Source: Geobacteraceae bacterium
Lineage (GTDB): Bacteria > Desulfobacterota > Desulfuromonadia > Geobacterales > Pseudopelobacteraceae
NCBI GenBank assembly: GCA_013336525.1
Contig: JAAXTM010000001.1
Coordinates: forward strand, 770,207 to 834,206
Length of the DNA stretch: 64,000 nt
Reading direction: 5' to 3'
Of this stretch, positions 20,850-31,589 are shown one piece after another; positions within the stretch are counted from its first letter, which is position 1; each line of letters opens with the position of its first letter. Under the pieces are notes generated by a model. It ran no database searches and was not told the origin of the DNA. It was given only the letters and a program-made list of their open reading frames with translations. The translations under genes and the position numbers were made by a program.

Positions 20850-22067
20850 ATGACAGAAGTTTCGTACGCATTTATCCTAGCCGGGATCGTTATCCTGGCC
20901 GGATTTTTCGGCAATGTCTTCTTTGAAAAGACCAAGATCCCGGATGTCATTGCCCTGCTGGCAATCGGCATTGTTCTGGGACCGATCAGCGGATTTGTCA
21001 GCCCGGAACGGCTTCAACATCTTGCAGAATATGTCGGCTCTCTTGCACTGCTGGTCATCCTGTTTGAAGGGGGTATGGATCTGGATCTTGACAAGCTGCT
21101 AAGCGAGTTCGGTTCGGCAGCTCTTCTGGTTCTACTTACCTTCATTTTTACGGCAGGAAGCATAGGCACCTACCTGCATTACATTCTTGGCTGGGAGACC
21201 CAGCAAAGCCTGCTGCTTGGTACGATCCTCGGCTGTACAAGCGCAGCCATCGTCATTCCTATCATCAACCGGCTGAATATCTCGGAAGAGATAAAGGCCA
21301 CCCTTTCGGTAGAATCGGCGCTCAGCGATGTACTTGCCGTCGTAATTACCATCTCCCTGATCGATGCCATCCATATCGGGCAACAAGACCCAACAGCCCC
21401 TTTCAAGGCCGTAGTCGCTTCCTTTTCTACGGCCATCGTCATCGGATGCGCTGTCGGACTAATCTGGATGAAGGTGCTTGATCTGATGCGCGGGAAGAAA
21501 CTGGCATATATGCTTACCTTGGCCGCCATCCTGATAACCTTCGGCAGTGTCCGGATTCTGGGTGGGAGCGGTTCAATTGCGGTTCTGGTGATAGGGTTAG
21601 TGTTGGGTAATTCGGATGCGTTTACTAAATTTTTGAAAATAAAGAAACCGTTGCCGGTCGATCAGAGCATCCGCTTCCTGCATGAGGAGGTCAGCTTCTT
21701 CATCCGGACATTCTTTTTCGTCTATCTGGGGATGATGTTTACCTTTAGGGTTATCAATATAGAGTTCCTAACGATTTGCGGTGTCATGCTGCTGATCATA
21801 ATTCTGCTGCGGATGATCTGCACCGAGATAACAGTGCGTGTATATCCTGAAAAGAAGCCGGAGCGGTTTCTGATCATGTTGATGATGCCACGCGGGCTTG
21901 CCTCTGCAGTGTTGGCAACATTGCCTGCCGCCGCCGGTGTTACTGGAACGGATAATTTTGTCGGCATAACATTCGGTGTTATAATCATCTCAAACATTCT
22001 TCTGACAATCGGCATGTTCTTTATCGGTTCAGAAAGCAGCAAAGACGTCGAGGAGCACGCATCATGA
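20850..22067 (+). CDS. Cation:proton antiporter (CPA-type, Na+/H+ exchanger domain)
   Basis: IPDVIALLAIGIVLGPISGFVSPERL, MPRGLASAVLATLPAAAG; RBS gaggtgagcgaaca before ATG 20850. Confidence 0.85.
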   Translation: MTEVSYAFILAGIVILAGFFGNVFFEKTKIPDVIALLAIGIVLGPISGFVSPERLQHLAEYVGSLALLVILFEGGMDLDLDKLLSEFGSAALLVLLTFIFTAGSIGTYLHYILGWETQQSLLLGTILGCTSAAIVIPIINRLNISEEIKATLSVESALSDVLAVVITISLIDAIHIGQQDPTAPFKAVVASFSTAIVIGCAVGLIWMKVLDLMRGKKLAYMLTLAAILITFGSVRILGGSGSIAVLVIGLVLGNSDAFTKFLKIKKPLPVDQSIRFLHEEVSFFIRTFFFVYLGMMFTFRVINIEFLTICGVMLLIIILLRMICTEITVRVYPEKKPERFLIMLMMPRGLASAVLATLPAAAGVTGTDNFVGITFGVIIISNILLTIGMFFIGSESSKDVEEHAS

Positions 22068-22906
22068 GAGGATTACATTTCATATTCGCCATTGCATTGC
22101 TGGTTACAATTCTGGTCGGTTACATTGACCATCTTACCGGCGCCAATGTTTCAATGATGATTTTTTATGCCGTGCCGATTCTTATTGCCTCACGGTTCTG
22201 CGGCAGAATAGAAGGGATTGTTGTTGCCACCTGTGCTGCAATCGTCTGGTTAACAGTCAACATACTTCACACAATACCGGAAGAAATCGATGTCATTTTT
22301 TCATGGAACGCCATATCACGCCTCGGTATCTTTGTTTTGATCGCCTATTCCGTCTCACTCCAGACAAAGCTGAGAATAGCGCTTGAACGGGAGATTTTGA
22401 GGGCTGATACGGATCGTCTGACCGGCTTATTGAACAAAGGGGCTTTTCGTGAGCGGGTGGAAGATGAGATGAACCGGGCACTACGCTATAACCACCCTCT
22501 ATCACTGGCGTTTATCGATCTTGACAACTTCAAGCAGGTTAACGATTCAGAGGGACATGCCCGTGGCGACAAGCTTTTGCAGGCAGTCAGCGAAACCATT
22601 GTGCAGTCGATACGCAAAACCGATATCGCTGGTCGTATTGGCGGAGACGAGTTCACCATCTGTTTTCCGGAAGCTGACGAAGAAAGTGTGCGCACAGCGA
22701 TAAGCAAACTGGTGCAGGCTCTCGATATCATGACCAGTCAATCCGGGTGGCAGGTAACCGCCAGCATCGGTGTGGTGACCTGCCTGGAGATCTGTGATAC
22801 CTATGATTGCTTGCTGGGGAAGGCTGACAAGCTGATGTATGTTGCCAAGGAGAAGGGAAAGAATGCGGCAGAGTTTATGACGATAAATGGGATTCAAGAC
22901 AAATGA
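22064..22906 (+). CDS. Diguanylate cyclase (GGDEF) with N-terminal membrane segments
   Basis: ADTDRLTGLLNKGAFRERVEDEM and RIGGDEFTICFPEAD; overlaps antiporter stop (ATGA). Confidence 0.9.
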   Translation: MRGLHFIFAIALLVTILVGYIDHLTGANVSMMIFYAVPILIASRFCGRIEGIVVATCAAIVWLTVNILHTIPEEIDVIFSWNAISRLGIFVLIAYSVSLQTKLRIALEREILRADTDRLTGLLNKGAFRERVEDEMNRALRYNHPLSLAFIDLDNFKQVNDSEGHARGDKLLQAVSETIVQSIRKTDIAGRIGGDEFTICFPEADEESVRTAISKLVQALDIMTSQSGWQVTASIGVVTCLEICDTYDCLLGKADKLMYVAKEKGKNAAEFMTINGIQDK

Positions 22907-22932
22907 TGTCAAATCAAACAAGGAGTTGGACT

Positions 22933-23559
22933 ATGAAGTCAGCAAGCAAGAAATATAAACTGTTGCGACTCGTTATGTTTTTATCACTTGCCGTTATGAT
23001 ATTTGCTATGGGTGGATGCGCCCGTTACGCCCGTACGGTGGACATGCTCTACGAACCTTCTGCAACTGTTCTTGGCGGCAAGGGGGATGTCTATATTGTC
23101 ATCCAGGAGAGCCAGCAGACGCAATCACCTGATATCAAACGGATGCTTGGGACAGTTTTAGATAGTGACAACAGGAAAATTGACGAGGTTATCAGTTCCC
23201 GTTCACCGGCTGAAATCATCCAGGCAGCGTTTCGTCTTGAATTCAAAAAGGCCGGATATACTGTTATTCCTGTCACAAAACGTCCGGACGTCGTACAGCG
23301 CGTCATTGACCTTACCAAAAACGAAATCAGACTGGATCAAACCTCTGAGTTGACAAATATTAAGGTAACATGTCAGGTGTTGGCAGGTATGGATGTGTAC
23401 AAGAGCGGCCAGTTGATCAAGCGGCTCCAGTATGAAGCGTCGGCCTCAAAAGCTGATATCAGGGATCGAGACCTGCTCGCCGGAAATGTTCTGCTGGAGA
23501 CACTGCGATCACTCATGCAGCAGGCGGTCCCCGAGCTTCATACTCTTTTTGCCCAGTGA
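22933..23559 (+). CDS. Putative lipoprotein, YajG-like
   Basis: Lipobox-like AMGGC after hydrophobic leader; RBS aaggag before ATG. Confidence 0.6.
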   Translation: MKSASKKYKLLRLVMFLSLAVMIFAMGGCARYARTVDMLYEPSATVLGGKGDVYIVIQESQQTQSPDIKRMLGTVLDSDNRKIDEVISSRSPAEIIQAAFRLEFKKAGYTVIPVTKRPDVVQRVIDLTKNEIRLDQTSELTNIKVTCQVLAGMDVYKSGQLIKRLQYEASASKADIRDRDLLAGNVLLETLRSLMQQAVPELHTLFAQ

Positions 23560-23584
23560 GTTCCTGAAGAGTAGGAGAATGAAT

Positions 23585-25249
23585 ATGGCCAGGATTTTGG
23601 TCGCGTTTGCCATTTTTGCAGCAATGACAATAACAATGGCCTCTGCAGCGCCGCAAAAAAAAACAACAAACACTGCACCTGCAATGGTACCAGTCACACT
23701 CCCTCTCCTCCCTGAAGCGCAGGTGTTGCTTGCCGGCAAGCCTGTGCTTGCGATCAAAGCCAAAATCCTCTCTTTTTCACCGGAAGACCGTGCAAAAGCG
23801 ATATCCACGCGGCTGTCAAAACTTGTCAAAGACCCGTTGTTCCGTGTCGATTCCGTGAAGATATCGGATAGTGATAGTACCAGCGATATTGTTGCCGGCG
23901 AAATGATCCTCATGAGCGTAACCGAAAGTGATGCTCAGGCCGAAGGTAAATCACGCCTGGATCTGGCGGAGGAGTTTGCGGCCAAAATCCGAACCGCCGT
24001 GGAAGCGCGCACCAAAGAGTACAGCATGCATAGCGTAATCCTTGGTATGCTATATAGTGTGCTGGCTACGCTGGTCCTTATGGTCTCACTTTTTATCTCA
24101 AACCGATATTTCCCCAAAATCATTACAAAAATTGAAGCCTGGCGTGGCATCTACATCCGCTCCATCCGCTTCCAATCTATTGAAATACTGAATGAAGAGC
24201 GGATTACGTCGATAATAATAACGGTCGTTCGCAGCACAAAAACGATACTCCTGCTCGTCCTGTTATATTTCTATATTCCTCTGGTGCTGAGTTTTTTTCC
24301 ATGGACGCATGGTATGGCAACCAAGTTATTCGGCTACATAATGATGCCGATTGAAAAAGTCGGGTTGGCTATTGTTTCTTATCTGCCTAATATTTTCTTT
24401 TTGCTGGTCATAGCTGTCATCACCCACTATTTCATTAAACTCGCCAACTTTATTTCTAGCGAGATTGGTAAACAGACCATAACCATACCTGGTTTTTACC
24501 CTGAGTGGGCAGAGCCCAGTTTTAAAATTGCCCGTTTTATGATGATTGCCTTTGCGGCTGTAGTTGCCTTTCCGTACCTGCCAGGTTCGGATTCTCCGGC
24601 TTTCAAGGGGGTCTCGGTTTTTCTCGGCGTACTCTTTTCTCTCGGTTCATCATCTGCAGTAGCAAATATTGTGGCGGGAATAATTCTGACCTATATGCGG
24701 GCTTTTAAGCTGGGAGATAGGGTGAAAATAGCAGATACGGTAGGTGACGTTGTAGAGAAAACCCTGCTGATAACCCGAATCCGGACAATCAAAAATGTTG
24801 ATATCACGGTTCCGAATGCCATGGTTCTCGGCAGCCATATAATTAATTATAGTTCTTCGGCGTTTGAGTACGGGTTGATCCTTCACACAACCATCACCAT
24901 CGGCTATGACGTCCCCTGGCGCCAGGTTCATGAGTTGATGATATCAGCGGCAAAGGCCACAGAAAACATTCTTGAACTGCCGCCGCCCTTCGTTTTACAA
25001 ACAAGCCTTGATGATTTCTTCGTAAGTTATGAGCTCAATGCCTATACCGAGAAACCATCCGTCATGGCCCGTACCTATTCTGATCTCCACCAAAATATTC
25101 AGGAAAAGTTTAATGAAGCAGGAGTTGAGATCATGTCTCCGCATTATTCATCACTGCGTGACGGTAATTGTACAACGGTGCCGGAGTCGTTTCGATCTGA
25201 ATCGTATAAACAGCCATCTTTCACGGTTAGTAATGCTGATACGGATTAA
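23585..25249 (+). CDS. MscS-family mechanosensitive channel with periplasmic N-terminal domain
   Basis: FSLGSSSAVANIVAGIILTYMRAFKLGDRVKIADTVGDVVEKTLLITRIRTIKN. Confidence 0.85.
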   Translation: MARILVAFAIFAAMTITMASAAPQKKTTNTAPAMVPVTLPLLPEAQVLLAGKPVLAIKAKILSFSPEDRAKAISTRLSKLVKDPLFRVDSVKISDSDSTSDIVAGEMILMSVTESDAQAEGKSRLDLAEEFAAKIRTAVEARTKEYSMHSVILGMLYSVLATLVLMVSLFISNRYFPKIITKIEAWRGIYIRSIRFQSIEILNEERITSIIITVVRSTKTILLLVLLYFYIPLVLSFFPWTHGMATKLFGYIMMPIEKVGLAIVSYLPNIFFLLVIAVITHYFIKLANFISSEIGKQTITIPGFYPEWAEPSFKIARFMMIAFAAVVAFPYLPGSDSPAFKGVSVFLGVLFSLGSSSAVANIVAGIILTYMRAFKLGDRVKIADTVGDVVEKTLLITRIRTIKNVDITVPNAMVLGSHIINYSSSAFEYGLILHTTITIGYDVPWRQVHELMISAAKATENILELPPPFVLQTSLDDFFVSYELNAYTEKPSVMARTYSDLHQNIQEKFNEAGVEIMSPHYSSLRDGNCTTVPESFRSESYKQPSFTVSNADTD

Positions 25250-25447
25250 GCGGCGGGTATCCATTTCACTCTTATATACTCAGTTTATTCCTTCACATGC
25301 TCTCCTATAAGAAGAATAAATCATAATAGTTAGTTGTGGTTCTTCAATAAAATCAAACCTTGACTTCTATAACAAAAAACTTTTATTGTTTGCATTACAA
25401 AATATTTGTGTTTAAAAATAGCCTGCCAACTAATTATGAGAGATATT

Positions 25448-25912
25448 ATGAGAAAACAGAGAGATGCAGCCCCGGATATTATCGATAATTTACGTCGAAT
25501 ATTTCAGATCGTCTCTGAATATTCAAAAATGGCCGAGCGATCAACCGGCTTAACCGGACCACAACTCTGGGCGCTGAACATCCTATCAAATGCTGCCCCC
25601 TTGCATGTTTCTGACTTGGCTCACCTGATGCATTTAAGCCCTGCGACTGTTGTCGGAATACTTGACCGGCTTGAAGCAAAAGGGTTGGTTATACGTATTA
25701 GATCAAAGGAAGACCGCAGGGTCGTGGATCTGCATCTTACCGAAAAGGGCCTGGATGTTGCGGCAAAGTCCCCTGAAGTTGCTCAGGTTATGCTGATGAA
25801 AGGCCTCGAAGAACTCTCGGACGAACAGTTTTATCGGGTTGATGAAGGCATGCAGCAGATCGTACGGATACTCGGAGCAGAGCACCTCACCCCACAACCA
25901 TTACATGGTTAG
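25448..25912 (+). CDS. MarR-family transcriptional regulator
   Basis: LTGPQLWALNILSNAAPLHVSDLAHLMHLSPATVVGILDRLEAKGLVIRIRSKEDRRVVDLHLTEKG. Confidence 0.9.
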   Translation: MRKQRDAAPDIIDNLRRIFQIVSEYSKMAERSTGLTGPQLWALNILSNAAPLHVSDLAHLMHLSPATVVGILDRLEAKGLVIRIRSKEDRRVVDLHLTEKGLDVAAKSPEVAQVMLMKGLEELSDEQFYRVDEGMQQIVRILGAEHLTPQPLHG

Positions 25913-26010
25913 ACAAGATTTTGTTCACCGCGGAAATTCCTGAGATTTCACTGCAAGCGCATAACTTCGATTACAGTCAGCTCACACCGCTTTATTAAAA
26001 GGGACAACTA

Positions 26011-28248
26011 ATGAACGGATTTAGATCACTTAAGCTTTCGTTACGTTTTATTCTCCCTCTGGCAATAGCCATGGGATTGCTCGCGTATGCAGTCGTTCCA
26101 CTGGTAGACAATCTGACGCTACGTTGGTTTGTCAGGGACATGGATATTCGTTCCAGCCTGATAGCTAATACTCTTCATGAACCACTAGTGGAACTCCTCC
26201 AACAGGGCAACAAATCAAGAATAAACTCTCTACTGCTCCGTTCTATACAGGACGAGCGCCTGCTGGCGCTCGGTTTTTGCAGCGACAAAGGAGATCTATT
26301 ATACCGGACTCCGACCTTTCCCAAAAGCATAAGCTGTTCATCGGCCATTAATAATAAAGTTGGAAACCAGATCACCAGACTCCCCGAGGGGGCCGTGCAT
26401 GTTGCTAGTCATCAGATTGCTACGGATAGTGGTTTAAAAGGACAGCTAATCCTTGTCCATGACACAAGTTTTATCGAACTACGCAGCGCTGATACCCGTA
26501 AATATATCATTTTATTATTTATTGTGCTTGGGTTGGTAACCTCCCTGATAACGGTATTTGTGGCCCACCTGAGCTGGCGAGGATGGATGGACGGAGTCAG
26601 GGCAATGCTCAAGGGCGAAGGGTTTCTTAAGCCATTTTCTCATCAGGACGTCAATTCTGAGCTGCAACCGTTGGTGGGGGATTTGAAAACATTGTTGCGA
26701 TCCCTTGACGCTGAACGCCGTCTGGCCGATGACTCAACCATAACCTGGAGTCCCGAAACCCTTAAAATCCTGCTTCACAAGCAGTTGGTCGGAGAGCGGA
26801 TTATTGTTGTCTCCAATCGCGAACCGTACATTCACAGTAAAAAAGATGGCGGGATAGAAGTACACCGTCCAGCCAGCGGATTGGTAACTGCGGTTGAGCC
26901 GGTCATGCGTGCCTGCTCAGGTACTTGGATTGCCCATGGCAGCGGCACAGCAGACAGGGAAACCGTAGACGCCAACGACCGTGTCATGGTTCCACCGGAC
27001 AAACCAGAATATAATCTGCGGCGGATATGGATGAGCGAGGAAGAGGAAAAGGGCTATTATTATGGATTTGCCAATGAGGGCCTATGGCCGCTCTGCCATA
27101 TTGCCCATGTCCGACCGATTTTTCGTACCAGCGACTGGGAACAGTATGTGAAGATCAACCAGCGCTTTGCCGATGCGGTCGCCAAGGAAGCGGACAGCGA
27201 TAATCCTGTAGTATTGGTACAGGATTATCACTTTGCCCTGCTGCCGGGGATGATCCGCAAATTATTGCCAAAAGCTACTATCATCACTTTTTGGCATATT
27301 CCATGGCCAAACCCTGAGTCATTTGGCATCTGTCCCTGGCGCGAAGAACTGCTGAAGGGGATGTTGGGGAGTACCATTCTCGGTTTCCATACACCGTATC
27401 ATTGTAAAAACTTCCTTGAAACGGTGGATCGCTACCTTGAAACACGCATTGAACACGCGTCTTCAACAATTTCCCGGCGCGGTCAGTTCACATTGGTTGA
27501 GAGCTACCCTATTTCGATCCAATGGCCGCCCCCCTGGCAGGGAAAAGTCCCACCGGTCGAACAGACCCGGAAGGAGATTCTGGAAAAGTTGGGCCTCCCC
27601 TCCGATCAAATGCTGGCGGTTGGTGTTGACCGGATGGATTACACTAAGGGGATTCTTGAACGTTTCAGTGCCGTTGAACGGATGCTTGAGCTTCATCCTG
27701 AGCTAGTGGGACGTTTCACTTTTGTGCAGATCGCAGCCCCGAGTCGCTCGGCTCTTGAGGAATATCAGACTTTTGAGGCAAGAGTGCACGCCTTGGAGAA
27801 GCGTATTAATGCCAGGTTTGCACGTGACGGCCGGCCGGCAATCATCCTCAAAGCTGAGCACCACGAACCTGAAGAGGTTAACCGATACTACAGGTCAGCT
27901 CAGGTCTGCATGGTTACGAGCCTTCATGACGGTATGAACCTGGTCGCCAAAGAATACGTTGCATCCCGTGACGATGAACGCGGGGTGCTGGTACTGAGCC
28001 AGTTTACCGGCGCGGCCCACGAGCTGCACGAGGCGCTGATTGTCAATCCCTATCATGTAGAACAGACCGCCGAAGCACTCTACCAAGGGCTCACCATGCC
28101 GGAATATGAACAGCAGGAGAGGATGCGTAGCATGCGCGCTCTGGTTAGTGACTTCAATGTTTACCGCTGGGCTGGCAGAATGCTTCTTGACGCAGCACGT
28201 GTTCGCCAGCGGGAAAAACTGGCGACAAGAATCAGGAGGGACTCGTGA
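26011..28248 (+). CDS. otsA: Trehalose-6-phosphate synthase with N-terminal membrane sensor-like domain
   Basis: C-terminal GT20: [76 protein letters not shown]; about 250 aa N-terminus with two TM segments. Confidence 0.92.
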   Translation: MNGFRSLKLSLRFILPLAIAMGLLAYAVVPLVDNLTLRWFVRDMDIRSSLIANTLHEPLVELLQQGNKSRINSLLLRSIQDERLLALGFCSDKGDLLYRTPTFPKSISCSSAINNKVGNQITRLPEGAVHVASHQIATDSGLKGQLILVHDTSFIELRSADTRKYIILLFIVLGLVTSLITVFVAHLSWRGWMDGVRAMLKGEGFLKPFSHQDVNSELQPLVGDLKTLLRSLDAERRLADDSTITWSPETLKILLHKQLVGERIIVVSNREPYIHSKKDGGIEVHRPASGLVTAVEPVMRACSGTWIAHGSGTADRETVDANDRVMVPPDKPEYNLRRIWMSEEEEKGYYYGFANEGLWPLCHIAHVRPIFRTSDWEQYVKINQRFADAVAKEADSDNPVVLVQDYHFALLPGMIRKLLPKATIITFWHIPWPNPESFGICPWREELLKGMLGSTILGFHTPYHCKNFLETVDRYLETRIEHASSTISRRGQFTLVESYPISIQWPPPWQGKVPPVEQTRKEILEKLGLPSDQMLAVGVDRMDYTKGILERFSAVERMLELHPELVGRFTFVQIAAPSRSALEEYQTFEARVHALEKRINARFARDGRPAIILKAEHHEPEEVNRYYRSAQVCMVTSLHDGMNLVAKEYVASRDDERGVLVLSQFTGAAHELHEALIVNPYHVEQTAEALYQGLTMPEYEQQERMRSMRALVSDFNVYRWAGRMLLDAARVRQREKLATRIRRDS

Positions 28249-29048
28249 CAGCATCGTATTTATTTAATCCAGAGGAGCTTGCTGTATTTACTCGCTATGT
28301 AACACCTGATACGCTTTTTGCATTTGACCTTGATGGTACTCTGGCACCGATTGTGGATGATTACAATGCGGTAACGATAGCAGAGCCGGTCCGCGACACC
28401 TTGAAACGCCTTGCGCAACTCGCAAAAGTTGTTGTGATTACAGGAAGGTCAAGAAACGATGCGTTGAAGATTCTTGAGTTTGAACCAGATTTGATTATAG
28501 GCAATCATGGCTCCGAATGGCCTGCTCAGGATGGAAAACGGGACTGGCAACAGATAGCACTGTGTGTCAAGTGGCAGGAACAACTGAAAAATCGGCTCGG
28601 TGATACAGAAGGTGTAGAGATCGAGTTCAAAGGTGAATCGGTTTCAATTCATTACCGTAAATCAGATGACCGCGAGAGTGCCCTCTTACGTATTAACGAC
28701 GCAATTAAAATTATTGAACCCTCCCCAAGAAGGATTGGCGGCAAGTTTGTTGTCAATCTGCTTCCGAAAGATGCAACAACGAAAGGGGATGCACTTGTAG
28801 CGGCGATGGATAAGTTCGGGTTGGTGCGGTCAGTATTTTTGGGAGATGATGTAACAGATGAAGAGGTCTTTCGGCTGGTCGGTGTTGATGTGCTTGGCAT
28901 CCATATCGGCAAAGACTACTATACAGCCGCCAAATATTACCTGAACGACCAATCAGAGTTACTTGGACTTCTCAACACAATGGTAGGAACCATTGAATCG
29001 TTACGTGCCGTTGCCCCCCCCCATAACACCAATAAACATCAGTCATGA
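28245..29048 (+). CDS. otsB: Trehalose-6-phosphate phosphatase
   Basis: HAD motifs FAFDLDGTLAPIVDDYN and VFLGDDVTDEEVF; GTG start overlaps otsA stop. Confidence 0.92.
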   Translation: MTASYLFNPEELAVFTRYVTPDTLFAFDLDGTLAPIVDDYNAVTIAEPVRDTLKRLAQLAKVVVITGRSRNDALKILEFEPDLIIGNHGSEWPAQDGKRDWQQIALCVKWQEQLKNRLGDTEGVEIEFKGESVSIHYRKSDDRESALLRINDAIKIIEPSPRRIGGKFVVNLLPKDATTKGDALVAAMDKFGLVRSVFLGDDVTDEEVFRLVGVDVLGIHIGKDYYTAAKYYLNDQSELLGLLNTMVGTIESLRAVAPPHNTNKHQS

Positions 29049-29150
29049 CAGGGTCATTGATTCATTTTTTTAGATCACTAATCGAGTACTGTCTCGTTTG
29101 ATTTGCTGGATCTCTATTGCCGATTCTGAATTATCTCTACCAATAAAAAG

Positions 29151-29176
29151 TGGGGAAGGCATTTCTGCCTTCCCCA
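29151..29176. terminator. Bidirectional hairpin terminator between otsB and symporter gene
   Basis: tggggaaggc-atttct-gccttcccca, perfect 10-bp stem between convergent genes. Confidence 0.75.
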
Positions 29177-29214
29177 TATTTCATTTCATCTGCTCTCTGA
29201 CAAGCAACGTATGA

Positions 29215-31188
29215 TCAGTGGTCAACAGCCTTTGCCATACCGAGACCGGTATTCTGGCGGACATAAACTTCGTCAAACATCTCTTCAGCACGTTTATTTG
29301 GGAACAACAGGCATCCCAAAATAGCGGCGATGAAGCCAAGTGGAATCGAGATGATACCAGGGTTTTTTAGCGTGAAGAGTGGCTTCTCAAGACCCATCAT
29401 TGATGTTCCCGTCAGCTTTTCATCAACTTTAGCCTTGGCAAGCGCTTTGGCATCTTTTTCCGAAAGAATCTGGCCAGCAGGCAATTCTGCCTGTTTCTTC
29501 TCCATAGCGACAACAACATTCTTGGCGCCAGCAGCTACTTTCATGGGATAGGTCATGTTAGGGGAAACCATAACCAGACCGATCGAAGCAATCGTACCAA
29601 CAAGCAGACCGGAGATGACACCGGCGGTGTTAAACTTGCGCCAGAACAGTGACAACACAACAACCGGCAGGTTGCCGGAGGCAGCAACGGCGAATGCCAG
29701 AGCAACCAAGTGGGCAACGTTGGCTTTTTCGGCCATGAGGCCGATCAAAATACCGACAACACCAACGACCAGTGAAGTGATTCGGGCAGCCATAACCTGC
29801 TCATGCTGATCGGCATGACCATCCTTGATGACGTTAACCCAGATGTCGTGGGCAATAGCAGCGGATGCTGCCAGAACCAGACCGGAAACAACAGCCAGGA
29901 TGGTGGCAAAAGCAACAGAACAAAGGAAAGCCAGGAAGAGATCGCCCATGATCGGAGCTATATCGGCGCCCAACTGCTGTGCCAGCATCAGGGTAGCCAT
30001 ATTTCCGCCCGGGTCAACTGAGATGATTCCCTGTGGTGTCAGGTTAACGGCGGCGCCGAAACCGAGCAGGGTGGTCAGGACGTAGAAGGTGCCAATTATG
30101 AACATTGCGATGATAACGGACTTACGAGCAGCCTGTGCGGTAGGAACGGTGAAGAAGCGCATCAGGATGTGCGGCATACCGGCTGTACCCAGAACAAGAG
30201 CCATACCGAGGGAGATCTGGTCAAGCGGTGATTTCAAAAACAGACCCGGCTCAAGGAAACGCTGACCAGCGTCGATACCGTTGAGGGTTATTCCATCCTT
30301 CAGTACCAGCTTGGACACGTGGTCCTGAATGTCAGGGCTGTTGACGATAGTGTCAAAAAAGTAAATCGGGTTGAATCCTGCTTTGGCCAGAACCAACACA
30401 GACAGCAGTGCAGCACCGGACATAAGCAGACCGGCCTTGATGATCTGTACCCATGTAGTGGCTGTCATGCCGCCGAAGACAACGTAACCGACCATCAAGA
30501 TACCAACGCCAATGATGGCTGTTTTGTACGGTACTCCGACCAGCAGCGCCATCAGCTTGCCTGCACCGACCATCTGAGCGGTTAGGTAGAAGGTGGACAC
30601 AGCTACGGTGGAGACTGCTGCCAAAGCACGAACCGGCTTTGGATCGGTACGGAAGGAAAGGATATCCCCCAGAGTGTACTTACCGGCGTTACGGCACGGT
30701 TCGGCAACGATCAACAGAACCGTGATGTACGCAACCAGCCAGCCGACGGAGTACATGAAGCCATCATAACCGTACAGTGAGATAAGGCCGGAAATACCCA
30801 GAAACGATGCAGCCGACATGTAGTCACCGGCAATCGCCCAACCGTTCTGAGTTCCGGTGATACCACCACCGGCGGCATAGAAGTCGGCAGCGGTCTTGGT
30901 CTGACGGGCAGCCCAGATAACAACGCCGAGGGTGATGCCGATAATTACCGCAAACATGGAAAGCGTGACGACCTTATTGGCTTTCAACTCTCTTTTTTTA
31001 ACCGGAGCCGCGGCTACAGGGGCCTGAGCTGCCGGGCTAACAGCTGCGACTTCGGTTGAACTTGTTGGAGCTGCTGCAGTTATTGGCGCACCTGCCGCAG
31101 CAGATGTATTCTTCGGCTCTTCAGCAAAGGCGGCTGCGGCAACGGTTAAAACTAAGCTTGCTGCGATGATTATTTTCTTAAATGTCAT
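29215..31188 (-). CDS. Sodium:solute symporter, cation/acetate symporter (ActP-like)
   Basis: IRQTKTAADFYAAGGGITGTQNGWAIAGDYMSAASFLGISGLI-type SSS/ActP motif; GTAGMPHILMRFFTVPTAQAARKS. Confidence 0.9.
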   Translation of the reverse strand: MTFKKIIIAASLVLTVAAAAFAEEPKNTSAAAGAPITAAAPTSSTEVAAVSPAAQAPVAAAPVKKRELKANKVVTLSMFAVIIGITLGVVIWAARQTKTAADFYAAGGGITGTQNGWAIAGDYMSAASFLGISGLISLYGYDGFMYSVGWLVAYITVLLIVAEPCRNAGKYTLGDILSFRTDPKPVRALAAVSTVAVSTFYLTAQMVGAGKLMALLVGVPYKTAIIGVGILMVGYVVFGGMTATTWVQIIKAGLLMSGAALLSVLVLAKAGFNPIYFFDTIVNSPDIQDHVSKLVLKDGITLNGIDAGQRFLEPGLFLKSPLDQISLGMALVLGTAGMPHILMRFFTVPTAQAARKSVIIAMFIIGTFYVLTTLLGFGAAVNLTPQGIISVDPGGNMATLMLAQQLGADIAPIMGDLFLAFLCSVAFATILAVVSGLVLAASAAIAHDIWVNVIKDGHADQHEQVMAARITSLVVGVVGILIGLMAEKANVAHLVALAFAVAASGNLPVVVLSLFWRKFNTAGVISGLLVGTIASIGLVMVSPNMTYPMKVAAGAKNVVVAMEKKQAELPAGQILSEKDAKALAKAKVDEKLTGTSMMGLEKPLFTLKNPGIISIPLGFIAAILGCLLFPNKRAEEMFDEVYVRQNTGLGMAKAVDH

Positions 31189-31204
31189 GTCGTATCCTCC
31201 TTTT

Positions 31205-31516
31205 CTAAAGATGAAGTTCGTTTATCAGTTCTCTTGTCATACGGTCAAAGTCTTTATTAGCGATGTGTGCATAGTAAAGTGCCAAGCCCCATGAGACAAA
31301 AAATTGGGAAAGAGCGAATACATAGCCAAAGTTAATAACACCAATAATCTTGATCTTGAACAGACCGGGGGCATATGCTGCTCCAATGGGGAGCAGGAAG
31401 TAATACGCGGTTGAGAAGATCCACCAACCGAAAAGGAATGCTGTCTTTTTGTGATGCAACTCGATGAACTTCGGGTTTTTTGCTATTGTTGCCCAATCGT
31501 ACTGTCTTTCTGCCAT
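31205..31516 (-). CDS. DUF485 family membrane protein
   Basis: 103 aa, two TM, immediately upstream of ActP-like gene; FIELHHKKTAFLFGWWIFSTAYYFLLPIG. Confidence 0.85.
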   Translation of the reverse strand: MAERQYDWATIAKNPKFIELHHKKTAFLFGWWIFSTAYYFLLPIGAAYAPGLFKIKIIGVINFGYVFALSQFFVSWGLALYYAHIANKDFDRMTRELINELHL

Positions 31517-31589
31517 AAGTTACTCCTTTCGTTTTGTTTGATATTTGCCTTTGACCAACGCCTCCTTTCCAAAAGATTTGACGATTCTA

